Source: Toxoplasma gondii ME49
Lineage: Eukaryota; Apicomplexa; Conoidasida; Eucoccidiorida; Sarcocystidae
Assembly (NCBI RefSeq): GCF_000006565.2
Contig: NC_031476.1
Span: 627,458 to 691,457 of the forward strand
Length of the DNA stretch: 64,000 bases
Direction: 5' to 3'
The notes beneath the pieces are model-generated. The model was not told where the DNA came from and did not search any database. It saw only the letters and a program-made list of their open reading frames with translations. Every line of letters begins with the position of its first letter. Position 1 is the stretch's first letter. Positions 1-11,649 of this stretch are shown here, in pieces. The translations under genes and the position numbers were made by a program.

Positions 1-47
1 ATATCTAAACATTTACATATCCAGGAGATGTCGGTGGAGCTCCTCAC

Positions 48-3000
48 TCGTTTATGCAGGCGTCCTTTGGCGTTGCGGCGGCGATGTCCAGCAACAGTGG
101 GATGCCGGACTTGTGGAACGTGAGCAGCGAGCTTCCTCGAGCTTCAATTGTTAGCTGGTAGAGGACGCGTATTGCAGCCTGGAAAGCGTGAAAAGACGAT
201 TGAGCCGCAGTTCTGGAACAAAGCAGAGGAACAGGTCACGGTATGTTGAACGCCTCCGCTCAAGATCGGCGTAGTCGTGTTTCGCTCCAGGAAATCAGTC
301 CTTAATGAGCATGACACGGGCGTATACTGTGGTTGACAAGAGTTCAGTCTCGGGTCACTCACCGGCCTCACAGCTGGAATCGCCACCAGGTCTGCCACGC
401 GAGATAAGATGCCGCAGTCCACCATATCGGCGGCGATTGCTGGGTCGAAGCTCAAGTTGTAAAGTGTCTTGAGAAGGACCGTAATCGTGGGTGCCGTACA
501 ACTGGTTTTTTCCAAGAACGTCTGAAGAAGGTGTGTCGCCTTCGATAGAAACCCTAATGTCTCACCAGACAGTTCACAGTGGTACACCTTACTTTGTGAA
601 GCGCACCCGGAGGACTCGAAGCAAGACAACGTCACTACAAAAGGTCATGCCAGCGCAGCCGGTGAGAGCTGGTCATCGTTCCTTGAATCTGCTCAGAGTC
701 GCACTTGAACATTACTGAAAGAATCTACGTGACTGCACTTCGGCTAGGAGGAACTTCCCCGGGTGGAACGGTGCACTATGACTTTCTTTTTTCTGTCGGC
801 GTGGTATGTGGAGTTATCCACGAGAGCTAGGACCTCCTGGATCTAGTGAGGCAGAGGTCCACTCACCGCATTTGACAATTTCGTCCTTGTTCTTATTCAT
901 AACGCTAAGCTTCCAGAGGAAGGAGATACAAACATGCACGAGGTCGCGTTGCTTCCGGTTCAGCGAATCCACAAGCAGCGGTATGATCCCCCGCTTGACC
1001 ATTTTCTGCTCCACCCTAGGAGAATAATAAAACGAATAGCATGTACCATCTAGGAAACTGAGAAGTCTAAACTAAGAAGGACTGCTTCGGTCCCTCCCGA
1101 CTTATTCTAACTGAGGAAAATTGTGATCTGGCACTGAGTTCCTCGATTGCATCCTCTCGCGTACGCAGGTGAACAGGCGCTACATTTACCGAAAGATCAC
1201 AGTGCAGAAGGACGATATATGTCTTTGCATTTCTTTCAAACTTCCTTCGGAACAAATCATTCAGTCAGCCTGGTTGCAGTGCTTGGGTGGCGTAACTGGT
1301 CCGGGATTGATGAGGAAATAAGACAACAGTTGACTGTGCTGCAGACCAGAACTACTGCCGACGGCAGACTCTCACGAGAGGGCATCCTCAAAAGAGTCCG
1401 CCAGCGGCACCACTTGATTTCCGGCATCTCAGTTAACTCCTTCTGTTCACTGCTTAGGACGGTTCGAAAAGGAAAATTGTGGCTCTACAGAGGAAAATCA
1501 CATAATGAATGTCAGGAAAACCAACCTTCCAAGACGTACCGCTCATCTGCCGCGAAGTTGAGGAGTAGCTGGAAGCAACCGTACAGGAGTTGCTCCTGTG
1601 CACGCCTCCGTTTCTCCTCTTTTGAGGATAGTCTTGTAATCTCGCTTATAAGAAGACAACAGAAGATTCAGAGAGGATTCGATATATATGTCGTGCTTAC
1701 AAGCGTTTGTGGGGAATGACTGCTGGATTTTCTTCTCAGCGCCGCTATACGCATCGCACCGGCCTGCGAATTTTCAACCCTGTATATATCTGTGTGGAAC
1801 AAAGTTGTTTACGGAGGTATCTTTTTTCGGAGCCGCATGCCGTGAATCTGTGTATGCGGTCGTTCAGGTTCTGATCAGCACAGTCGTGGCCGACTCCAAG
1901 TCAATCGTTTACACGCCTGTGTATGTGTATCTACGTGCGTGTTACGCATGTAACTGTAGGGAAAAAACTATTTGTGCGCAGGAGGTATCCCTGTCGAGAT
2001 GAATTGACGCGCCGCATGGTTCCCCCTCTGATCGTGTATGTGTCACTGTTGCGTAAGCACTGGACTAGCCATTAACAAAGTCCGAATGGGTATGTCGTGC
2101 AGTGTCCGTATCGCTCGTTGTTTTTTGTCATCTTGTTACTCATCGGCACAACACCCATTGTATCCGAACGACGAGACTCGGGCAGCCTACCCGACAGTAT
2201 TGTTTTCTTGGCTCTCTGAGTAAATAGCGCCGCAACTGTGCGATTGTGGCATTATCTCTTGTTCCTTTGACTGAACTGCTGCCCCTCGCAGGTTCTCGAA
2301 GTGGATAATTTTCAATGCGAGATCTCCACACTGCAGGCCATCGAATTCGAGCACAGTGACGGTGCGAAGTAACCTCGAATGGGCGGTGAAACAGCGATGA
2401 TTCAACCATAGAAACGCCGGATTGATTTCGTTCCCGATTCGTCGACTTTTCTGGTGTACCGACTACATCTACTGGTTTATCGCCTAACACACAACGCGAC
2501 GAAAGATGGTACGCGGCATACACCAGCGCCCAAACGCAAGTTCTGCAGACTTTGATATACACAGACTCAAGTTGCGCATGCGCTTTTCGTGCCTCACTTG
2601 GTTCTGGACTAGAAGAGGATGAAGTTTCTCGAAGAAAGAGAGGATGAGAAGGAGACTAAGAATGGCCACCGAGAGCTGGAAGCTTTTGTGGCCTTCTTCT
2701 CGCAACACTCGCGTCATCAGCCTCACCAACTGTTCTGTATCAGTCTCCACCGCAAGAACTTTTCGGAACGTTGCCCCATTACAGCAGAGTGCAAGTATTG
2801 CCCACGCCCCTTTCTTTTTCTGCGACTGGACAGAGAAGCACCAAAAGAACCTCGATTTTCTCTCTGGTGGCAAAGCCATTGTTCAGCCGCGAAGATCTAG
2901 TGTCCGCTCACAAACTGTTCGCAGGAAAAAAAGCGAAAGAACTCGCTGAGTCAAGTTCCTTTTCTCAGTTCTGTGCGAAGGTGCCACCTAAGGGGGAATG

Positions 3001-3868
3001 TATCAGTTGGCGCCAGCTACAGTCGATCGTCTGGCTTCAGGATTTCATGACAGGCATTTTTTCTGGAACAGTGCCTAGGGCAATCGGTCATATTTCACCA
3101 GTCACGCAAAGTCATGTATAAGCGTGCATCTCACACTCTTTCATCGTCTCCGATTCAGTGCAATTCACTGTCGCCGAAAACAGCGGTGCGAGGTGGAAGG
3201 AATCGAGTTTCTAGTCTTTCTTCTCGAGATGAAACTATAGAGGGAGACCCTGGGCTATCCTGGCAACAACAATGTTCAATTAGAGACTACTTCTGTCAGC
3301 TACCATGTTTGTGCATGTTCGCACACAGAAAAGACGCGACGGAATGTTAAAATAAACTCTCCTTTCTCTTCTTAAGAGAATCCCGATTGCCTGTCTTCCA
3401 TACCAAGTCCTCGTAAAGCATCTCTTTGTAGAAGTACAAATTTTCGAGGGAAGCATTATTCGGAAGCAACGCCTCGACACGCGCTCGCATTTCCGAGAGG
3501 TCCGATGTCGTCGTCCTGGAAAAAAAACCGTTGCCGCTCCCCGTTTTCCTCTCCAAGGAGCGCAGCTGGCCACTCAGGTGGCGACTGTTACTGCCATTCT
3601 CACCCAAGGCGGCCTTGCAACTTATTTGCCATGCACTGAAGTCTCCCATCGTGGAATTCGGGCGTCGACCTGGTGAGGCATTGCTCGCGTTCAAGCAAAG
3701 CGCCTGCGCAAATAAGAGGGTAGAGGGGGAGTTGTCCGCTTCCCTCCTTCTGCTGTCCTCTTCCGTGTTGCCCTGAGGTATGGAAGAATCACGAGCATCA
3801 CCAGGTGTCACCACGTAAACTCGGCTTTGTCTGCGGCATCTACGTTTTGCGCCAGCGACCTCCACCAC
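48..3868 (-). CDS. KAP3: Kinesin-associated protein 3 (KAP3), partial, multi-exon
   Basis: Accessory armadillo-repeat subunit of heterotrimeric kinesin-2, which links the motor pair to cargo and drives anterograde intraflagellar transport. Seven exons line up in order with animal KAP3: about 3868-3404, 2825-2598, 2330-2191, 1644-1540, 1015-867, 553-363 and 178-48. All junctions are GT-AG and phases agree. Landmarks are LYEDL followed by the GAWAILAL helix, RVLREEGHKSFQLSVAIL, HPLLVQNQ joined to CGDLALKII, AQEQLLYGCFQLLLNFAADE, NKNKDEIVKC, LLKTLYNLSFDP and AIRVLYQL. These match the KAP3 blocks LLYEDI, RVLREDWKQSVEL, LLLNLAEDTR, MENKNDMVE, LLLNLSFD and CVLYHIS. The first exon shown has no usable ATG before its conserved part, so N-terminal exons lie further upstream (3.9-5.1 kb) and were not resolved. 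The gene continues past the left edge. The family call rests on remembered homologues and is strong because seven consecutive exons agree in order and phase. Confidence 0.88.
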
Positions 3869-6013
3869 GTTTCCACGTTACGGAAAGTCGCAAATCGTAG
3901 AGGAAGGACCCAGCGCAGATTACAGCCAGCAGTGGCCAACCGAATCGACACGGACAGGATGCGGCAGGAGGAGGCAAATCTGAGTATTATGAGTCCATGA
4001 GCTGAGGCAACAGAACACCTTCAAACGGCACCACTTAAGGTGCTGCGGGCGAAGAACGCTGTTCGGGACTTGCTTCTGTGTACTCGTCCATTTCATCCCC
4101 CTCTCTGCCTTTCTTTCCCTCCACCACCAGTGCAGAACATGAGGACGCTTTCCGAACTGCACAGACGCGTTCTGCTGCCAAGCCGACAGTCCTTCTCACT
4201 CAAACAAGAAAACCTAAACCAGCCAGCACACTGCGCCTTGAATCGTGGGATGTGTTGCAGCTCTTGCTGTCGCCGATCTGCAGCTGGTATGATCACTTCA
4301 GCGCGCAAGGTCGCGCTGTTTCGTTCGTGTGCTCTTCGAGTGCGAATGGTGTGTTTAACCGAAGAGAACGAAGCTCTCAAATTGGAGCTGCAGATTGGCT
4401 TTCTCTTGTCCGTTCACTGGTCACGAGTAGGCGAATCGTCGTCCTACAGAGCGGCTCTCTCGCACCGTGCTCGGAGTTAAAAACTCACAGCCGCGAAAAG
4501 CACCTGCCCTTTTCCCAACTCTCCGTCTCCGCAAGAATGTTTCTGTCCGCTGTACGGGAAAACTGTTTCACTTTTCTCCAGTGTGCGGGGCGCGCAAACT
4601 GTACTCGCGCTCCGGCGCCCCTTGGGTTCAACAAGTCCCGCGCAGAAATAAGAATAGTGAGGCGACGACGACTCACTGCTCGATATCACGAGAGACGGGG
4701 TCGGTTTGGCCGTCTCTGTTTTTCCCTTGTAAATTGTCAGCTGTACTCGTGCGTCAATTCCATAAATCTAAGACCAGCTTCATAGCGCTTTCCTTCGGCC
4801 GCATTTCCGATGCAAGAACTAGAACTGTAGATAGAGAACGCCAGCCTCAATGTTTGCGTAAAGGGCCAGCTACAAGGACCCTGCTGTCTGGGCTGCGGGT
4901 GCGTTGATCCATTTCGGCCGTAACTCAAGCTCGTTGTCTTCACCACCTCTCGCGTTTCTGCAAACAAAACGTGGAAGAAAAGAAGCGTAAATAGTTCGTT
5001 TCTTCTCGGCCTCTTTGGCATCGTTTTTTCCAGCGGGTCCGCAGCAAGACAGCTGCGTTTTTCTCTAGAGATAGCGCTCTTACCCTCCAATCCCCCGCCG
5101 TGCCAGCCGTCGCTTGCCTCTCTCCCTTCTTTCGTTTGGCCGCGTTTCTCGCTTTTTCTCTCTGGACCTGAGCGCGGCTTTCTCGTATCTAAATAGAGTT
5201 TGCAAGCGTTGCGTCATCTAACGCTCTGGTCCTCGACTCGCCGTCGTTCTCTCCGCCAAAGCTGTTGTCTTTTTCGACGGCCCACCCTTTTTGCTGTCCC
5301 GCTTTTCCGCTTCCTCTCACTTCCTTGCCATGCAGTAGGGGAAAGGACGATGGAAAACCCGTGAAAACAGATATTTTTGCTCGTGTTCGTCTCCGACAGG
5401 TCACGGAGATGCTGAAGCGTTGCCTTGCATTTCCTCCTTCGTTCTGAGCGTCTTCGTTTCACCCTTTTCCTCTGTGTTCGCTCATCGCCCGAAATCCATT
5501 GTCTTTGCTCCAAACTAGTGGTTTTCCCTCTCCCTCTTTGAATCGTTCGGTATAGAGTCTCGCCTCCTTCCTCTCTGCTTCTTGCCTTCCGTCTTCCTCC
5601 TGTTTCATTCGCAGTGGCAATTGCATGCTTACTTCTCGCGTCGTTCGTCTCTTCCTCATCCCTGTCTCCTTCTCATCTGTCTGTTCGTTACTCTTTCTGG
5701 CTGTGCTTGAGAGAGAGAGACTCTTCCGGCTTTCTGCGCGTCGTCTCGTCGCAGCTTCCGTCTTGCAAGCGACGCACTGAAAGTGAACTGCTGAGTGCAG
5801 CCGTCACCCCAGAAATGATGGCGGCGGAGTAGTGAGAAACTCAAGGCTCGGCACAGAGAGAAGGCAAAGAAGAGAGAAGATCTGCGGGAGAAGAACGCAC
5901 GCCGAGTAAAACGGGGGGGGGGTCGCTCACGAAGGCGGAAAAGGAGACGCCGAAGTTGCAGAGACAAAGAAGGCCCTGAATGGGAAAGCAAGCAAGACGA
6001 CACGAGAAGGCGC
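3869..6013. other. Divergent intergenic region between KAP3 and the VPS9 gene
   Basis: This stretch should hold the unresolved 5' exons and promoter of the minus-strand KAP3 gene, then the promoter and leader of the plus-strand VPS9 gene. From about 5100 to 5800 it is strongly pyrimidine-rich on the plus strand, as is common for Toxoplasma transcribed leaders. A run of ten G lies at 5913-5922. Several short ORFs are present, but none has motifs I recognise. Confidence 0.5.
5622..5628. promoter_or_regulatory. TGCATGC motif upstream of the VPS9 gene
   Basis: The palindrome TGCATGC lies about 390 bases before the VPS9 start codon. The related WGCATGCM element is a known Toxoplasma promoter motif and a binding site type for ApiAP2 factors. 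The same heptamer also occurs inside exons and in other intergenic DNA of this window (for example near 12972, 15235 and 17048), so function here is only inferred. Confidence 0.3.
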
Positions 6014-9000
6014 ATGCGTCACGGGGAAGAAGACCAGCACGTCAAGATGCAGGGGAGCTTAGAGGCTCTCCATCTTGGAAGCGGAAATTCTCGGTGTTTC
6101 ACTTCATCGCAGGCCGCCGGGCAGGGAGAAGATCCGTTCTCCTCGCGCATGTCCGCTGCGAGCACTCAGGACCTCTCGTCACTCTGTCCACCTGAGGCGT
6201 CAAGTCTTCTTTTCGCAACTCCTTCTGTCAACGCTGTCCACTCCTCGTCTTCTTCCTCTTCGTCATCGTGGACCTCTTCTTGCCCTGGAGAAGCCGGCAA
6301 AATGCATTCGCCAGCTAGGAAGAACGGCGACTCGGGTCAAGGATTTTCTTCTGTGTGGACGGCATTCGACGAAGACGACACGCTCTTTCAACAGCCTTCG
6401 AGCAGCAACCCCAACGAAAGCTTTGCTGCTAACGCGAAGCCGTCTCTCTTCTTAGGTTCTTCCCTCTCTCCACGAGGCGCCGTCGCGTCTGATGTGCGGC
6501 TACGCTCGCCAGTCGCCGCAGGCGACACCCTGTTTCCGGGGGTCTTGTCGCCACGACTGCGGTCGGAGCTGGGGCGCGAGGGCTGCGCGGGAGCGGACAG
6601 TTGGGATCCAAAAGAGACACCGGAAGAGGCAGGAGACAGATTTCTGAAGGAGGAGGATTTCTGTCCGTGGGTGGACGCGTCGTCGTCTCGGGATCGTGGC
6701 GTTGACGCCGCCGCTGCTTTTCCTTTCGCGTCGCCGTCTGCCTCATCTCCTCGAGAGCTTCCACTGCCTTCAGGCTCTGGGTCGCCGATCTCTGGGGTGG
6801 TCACTTCGTTCTCAGACCCTGCCGGGGCGTCGCCCGCCGTCGGCATATCTGCCCCATCGGCGCATGCAGATCTGGACATTCGGAACTCGAAGGCAGAGGG
6901 AGACTCTTCCTGCACTCTTCAGGCGCGTTCTGGGAGTTCTGCTGCATCAGAACAGGGCGAATCGTCAACGGGTGAACCGAAAGTTGGTGAAGGGGGGACG
7001 GCGCCTGAGGAAGGAACAGGAGAAGGAAATGCAGAAGGACGGGACGGCATCGGTGACGGTGCGAAGCACGCCGACGAGGAGTCTGTCTCTCCATCGCAGT
7101 GTCACGGGTTGTCGCATCCTGCGACTTCTTGTTCTCTCTCTGGTCTCCCTCTCGCTTCGGCCTCTTTTTACCCAGCTGCGTCCTCCCTCACTGCGGGGAA
7201 AGCAGCCTCGAGAGGCACTCCCTCGGGTGCTAAAGGTCTCCTCACTCTCCCGGTCTCTCCTGTCCTTTTTCAAGATGAGAAAGGGTACCCTGAAGGCATG
7301 CCCAACTCCACCTTCTCTCCGTCTCGGCAAGAGTCTGCAAGCCCGCAAGAAAGTGCCACTGGAGAGAGGAGAGAGAGCGAAGAAGGCAAGCAGCTAGAAC
7401 ACGAGCCAGAGGAGGAAAGGGAAGGGCGCGCGAGGGAGCCGGCGCGGGGCGAAACCGAATCTCCTGTCTCGAGCTCCTCGCCTCTCGCGTCGGCGTTCTC
7501 GCCGCCGAGAACTCGAGAGGGAGAGGGAGAGGAAGAACAAGATTTCCCGATCGAAGAAGGGAGACAAACCGAGGATGTCGCGGAGAAAACCACGGGGGCC
7601 CTACCCTCTTGCGAGGGCGAGTCTTCAGTTCCCCGTGGGGGAGTGCTCCCTGCTTGCCCCTCGCCTCCACCTCCACCTGCTTCCGACGCCGCTGACCTCT
7701 CCACCGATCCTGAAAGCGTTTCGTCGGCTCCCTGCTCTCCTTCCTCTTCTACTCTGTCTAGCGCCCGGCGTCGGCTGGACATGGTGGACGATGCGGAGGC
7801 TCGTTTGATGTTGTCGACGCTGATGCATCCAGACGACCAAGAGAGCCGGAGGTTTCTTCAACAGGTCCAGCAAAACTCGGCGGCAGCTGCCTCCTCGCTG
7901 CCGCAACCGCATGCAGACTCGGGTCGCGCCTCGCCTTCCGAGCCGTCGGGCGGCTTCTGGAGTGCCGGGGGCTGGGGCGGTCGTAGTCGAGATGTTTCTG
8001 TCTCCTCTTCTCCCTCTGTCTCTCACGCGGCATCTCCGCCAGCCGGCGCCTCCCGGTTTCTGTTTCGAGCGCTGAACTTTGGCATTCCAGGATTCCGGAG
8101 TGCGCGGCAGGAAGAGAAAGGCGGAGACGAAGAGGGCGGGCGACAGTCCAGCGACGGTCGCGAACGGCCGGCGACTTTGAGCGAAGCCACGACCGAGTTC
8201 GAACGCCTCCTCGAGGCCCAACAACCGGCAACCAGAGCCGCGCCCAAGGATCCCGACGGACTCGCGCGAGAAGCGCCTTCCAGGGCTTCTGGTATCTCTG
8301 CGATGGAGCGGAAGCGTGTGGAGGACGGCGAGGAGCCTGGAGATACGCGGCTCGACAGAGAGAGCAACGCAGGCGGTAGCGATCTCGGCCAGAAAGCAGA
8401 GAAGAAGGATGGCGACGCTCTGCCTTCTTCTCTTCCACCCCCTCCGGGTTCATCATCTACCACGCCCCGGGAGAGAAATGCGCCATCAGCACAACATTCG
8501 TCGGCCATGCCTGCGCGTCATCCTTCGTCGCTTACGCCTTCTCCTTCTCAGGCTTCCGCCTCGTCTGCTTCTTTCTCTGCATCTCTCGCTGCGCCGTCGC
8601 CGACCGTGTCAGGGAAGCCTCGGACGCCGTACAATGTCTTTCTGGAGCGGCTGAAGCATCCGTCCTGCTCAGGAGTCGTGGTTTCTGTGAAGCGCTTCGT
8701 GGAGATGTTTCCAACGAATCTTTCGCGAGCCGAGGCGGCTCGACGCATCCACCCGTTTCTGTCGCAGGTCCAGGCGGCGCTGCTGAAGGCTGAGGTGTTT
8801 GCTGGTGCCAAGACGGAGAGCGAACGGCAACAGGTGATGGAGGGTTTGGAGAGGTTCGTGTTGCAGAAACTGCATACGATCTTGTTTCGCGAGTCGCCCG
8901 AGGACCGCGCAGAGAATGAGGCTTTGCGGAGGAAACTGCACTGTCTATCCTGGGTCGAGTTCCGTCACCTGGAAGTCCCGCCGCTGCCGAACGCGTCGGC

Positions 9001-9994
9001 CCTGGCGCTCGGCGCGCGGGAGATCGAGAGACTCGACAAGATGCGCTGTCCCCGCGACAAACTGGTCCTCATTCTCAACTGCTGTCGCGTGATCATCGCC
9101 GTACTCGACTCCGCCAGCAAAGCCGCCGGCAGCTCCACACCGCCCGCAGCCGACGACCTTCTCCCGCTCCTGATCTACACGCTCATCCAGGCGAAGCCGA
9201 ACTCACTCCACTCGCACATCCAGTTCATTTCTTTCTTCCGACACCCCTCGCGGCTCGTCAGCGAAGAGGCCTACTTCTTCACGCACTTCTGCTCCGCGGT
9301 CGAGTTCGTCAAGATGCTTGGCCAGCCTGGAGTCACGCTGAACGACGTGAGCGACGAGGAGTACAGACGCCGGATGGCGCAGGCTGAGGCCGAGTACGAC
9401 AGAGAACGCGAGCGACAGACAGCGGTGAAGAAGGACGAGGGAGGCGAACAGAAGGTGGAGGTGAACAACGCAAACAACCTCCAAGGTTCGCGGGGGCCTG
9501 CGACCGGAAACGACGCGAACGAGAGAACCGGCAACAGCGGCGCAGCTCCATTCGCTTCTTCCGCCCATCCGAGTTTCTCGCAGGCCTTCAGTCTAGGGAC
9601 GGATGCGAAGAAAATAGAGACGAAAGAACAAGAGGAGACGGGGAAAGGCAAAGAGAGAAGTCGCGAGGAAGACTTTGGCGGCGTGGCACCCGCGGCCTTG
9701 GCTGCAGCGGCTTCGGCGCTGTCGACACTGGAACATCTCTCGTCGTCTTCTTCGCCCTTTGTCCGCGGAAGCTACGAAAGATCGGAGAAACAGAGAGAGA
9801 TTCTCGACCTCTGCGATGACATTCAAAGACAGCCTCTCTCCTTCCAGGGCGTCTCCAGTGCGGACCTAAAGGTGGGGCAAATCCCGGCGCTCCTCAAAGA
9901 GTACAACGAACTCGCAGATTTGCTGACCAGAGCTGCGTGTCTCCTGCGCGACCCAGGAGTCGACGCGGACGCGAAACATAGTGACAGGAAATGA
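6014..9994 (+). CDS. VPS9-domain guanine nucleotide exchange factor, 1326 aa, single exon
   Basis: Predicted exchange factor for Rab5-family GTPases, acting in endosomal or post-Golgi trafficking. The first 850 residues or so are disordered and rich in Ser, Glu, Pro and Gly, with no other domain I recognise. The VPS9 domain spans about residues 870-1105. It contains a DKLVLILNCCRVI helix, then ADDLLPLLIYTLIQAKP (ADD at 1046-1048), a segment ending HIQFISFFRHPSRL, and AYFFTHFCSAVEFV (Tyr at 1087). This is the usual VPS9 order: an acidic-led DDxLPxLIY core followed by YxFT. A charged linker and a C-terminal helical tail follow (residues about 1250-1326). There are no Rabex-type zinc finger, RIN-type or C2 motifs. 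The start is the first ATG of a long open frame; another in-frame ATG follows closely, so the exact N-terminus is uncertain. Every other long frame in this span is a shadow. Confidence 0.9.
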   Translation: MRHGEEDQHVKMQGSLEALHLGSGNSRCFTSSQAAGQGEDPFSSRMSAASTQDLSSLCPPEASSLLFATPSVNAVHSSSSSSSSSWTSSCPGEAGKMHSPARKNGDSGQGFSSVWTAFDEDDTLFQQPSSSNPNESFAANAKPSLFLGSSLSPRGAVASDVRLRSPVAAGDTLFPGVLSPRLRSELGREGCAGADSWDPKETPEEAGDRFLKEEDFCPWVDASSSRDRGVDAAAAFPFASPSASSPRELPLPSGSGSPISGVVTSFSDPAGASPAVGISAPSAHADLDIRNSKAEGDSSCTLQARSGSSAASEQGESSTGEPKVGEGGTAPEEGTGEGNAEGRDGIGDGAKHADEESVSPSQCHGLSHPATSCSLSGLPLASASFYPAASSLTAGKAASRGTPSGAKGLLTLPVSPVLFQDEKGYPEGMPNSTFSPSRQESASPQESATGERRESEEGKQLEHEPEEEREGRAREPARGETESPVSSSSPLASAFSPPRTREGEGEEEQDFPIEEGRQTEDVAEKTTGALPSCEGESSVPRGGVLPACPSPPPPPASDAADLSTDPESVSSAPCSPSSSTLSSARRRLDMVDDAEARLMLSTLMHPDDQESRRFLQQVQQNSAAAASSLPQPHADSGRASPSEPSGGFWSAGGWGGRSRDVSVSSSPSVSHAASPPAGASRFLFRALNFGIPGFRSARQEEKGGDEEGGRQSSDGRERPATLSEATTEFERLLEAQQPATRAAPKDPDGLAREAPSRASGISAMERKRVEDGEEPGDTRLDRESNAGGSDLGQKAEKKDGDALPSSLPPPPGSSSTTPRERNAPSAQHSSAMPARHPSSLTPSPSQASASSASFSASLAAPSPTVSGKPRTPYNVFLERLKHPSCSGVVVSVKRFVEMFPTNLSRAEAARRIHPFLSQVQAALLKAEVFAGAKTESERQQVMEGLERFVLQKLHTILFRESPEDRAENEALRRKLHCLSWVEFRHLEVPPLPNASALALGAREIERLDKMRCPRDKLVLILNCCRVIIAVLDSASKAAGSSTPPAADDLLPLLIYTLIQAKPNSLHSHIQFISFFRHPSRLVSEEAYFFTHFCSAVEFVKMLGQPGVTLNDVSDEEYRRRMAQAEAEYDRERERQTAVKKDEGGEQKVEVNNANNLQGSRGPATGNDANERTGNSGAAPFASSAHPSFSQAFSLGTDAKKIETKEQEETGKGKERSREEDFGGVAPAALAAAASALSTLEHLSSSSSPFVRGSYERSEKQREILDLCDDIQRQPLSFQGVSSADLKVGQIPALLKEYNELADLLTRAACLLRDPGVDADAKHSDRK

Positions 9995-11593
9995 GGGGCG
10001 CGGAAAGTTCTTGACCGAGGTGCAGCAAAAATCGACAGAGGCACTTGGACTTGGACACGGCGTTTCTTCCCCGTGTTTTCTCAATGCCCGTTTCGCTCTC
10101 CACTCATATGTACATATATATATATATATATATTTATAATGGAAAGGTCTAGATGCTTAGGCACATGCTAGGAAGTGTGGCTGGGACGAAGATAGGCCAG
10201 TGGCCCTGTTTTGTTGTTCTTTTCTGTCCGTTCTTGCTTTCTGGTGCTGCCCGTCGGCGTTCCCTTTCCGTCGTTTGTACGAACAGGAAAGTGAAAGAGA
10301 CAAATTGGTCTGAGGCGCCAGTGTACAGACCCCAAAAGGCATCTTCTTTTGCATCTCGTTTCATTAAACAGCGAGGAAATGCTAGCTAGCTAGGATGCAG
10401 GAATAGCGGAAACTGAGGTTAAGATTAGAGTTTTTGGCATAGGGGTGGCAGTTCTCAGGGTGGTCTGCAGGTCACCGTTTCAGCTTTGTCTCTTTCACCC
10501 GTGTATCTTTGCGTGATGTTTGATACTTTTGCGCGTGTGTCTTGGGCTCTCCTTGCCTCCTGTCTTCCCCTACCTCCTCTGCGTGGGCTCTTTGTGCTGG
10601 TCGCTGGACCTCCTGTCTCCCGTCGCCGGTCTTCTCCGTGCTTGCCCCTCTCCGCTTCCATTTTTTTCCGTCTCCGTGGTTTCCTCTCCTCGACGTTTGT
10701 GTCTTCCCTGTTCTCGCTCTATTCTGTTCGACGAAACGCCAAAGACAGCTCATCCCGCTTCTGCTCGTATATCGCGTGGTGCATGTTTGTCTGTCAAACC
10801 GAACGTTTCTTTCACTCGAAAAGACAAAAGTTGACGACGGAGGAGCAGTCTCGGTACTGCTCAGTTTTTTTCAGAAAAACAGACGCGCGTGCTATCTGTT
10901 GGAAAAACCTTGTCAGAGACATGGGCCGCCTCCGAGGGAAAGGAGAAAGACCGCCCCCGTCATGATACAAGAGTGCATCTAGTGGAGTGCTATCTCGCGT
11001 ATACTTCGCTACAAGCTGAGGAGTAGGGTAGGTACAAGCAGCACAAGGACTATGTCCATCTGTGCATCTGCGCTGATACTTGGTTGTATGTGTTAGACGC
11101 GAACTTTCCGGCTAAGCATATCTTTCCCTTGAAGCAATCTTTCCCTTTCTCGGAAAGATGGTAAACAGCTACCAGAAAGAACTTGGGGTCTCTATCTCGT
11201 ATTTGGAGTCATGTTCAGCTTCCGAGGAACTACATTGTCTCTATTCAAGTTTTCTCATGAAACGCATGTCGTTTTGCATGCAGAGGTGTGTGAAAAACGT
11301 CTTACGAGCGAGGCAGGGCCATAGGCACACGCCCATCCTAGGCGAAAAGCAAAGCCTGTTTCTCCTCAAAAGGTCTGTCTACATCCCCTCACGAGGGGCG
11401 AAGCCACTCCAAACTTTCCAAGATGCAGCGATGAGCGTAACGCTGGAATCTAGAAAATCGCACTTTGCACTGAAGCTCTCAGGCAAGGAACACCTGCAGC
11501 ATACGCAGGACCGAGAGATACAGTCGCTCGCTCCTGCCCGCTCCATGCACAAAAGCGACTGTCTCGCACCTTTCTGGCGAGCTCCCATATACA

Positions 11594-11649
<56 letters not shown>

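Noticed and set aside
6388..9869. Many minus-strand and other-frame ORFs of 60-233 codons over the VPS9 gene
   Set aside because: They are shadows of a high-GC coding sequence that is open without interruption in its own frame and carries the VPS9 domain.
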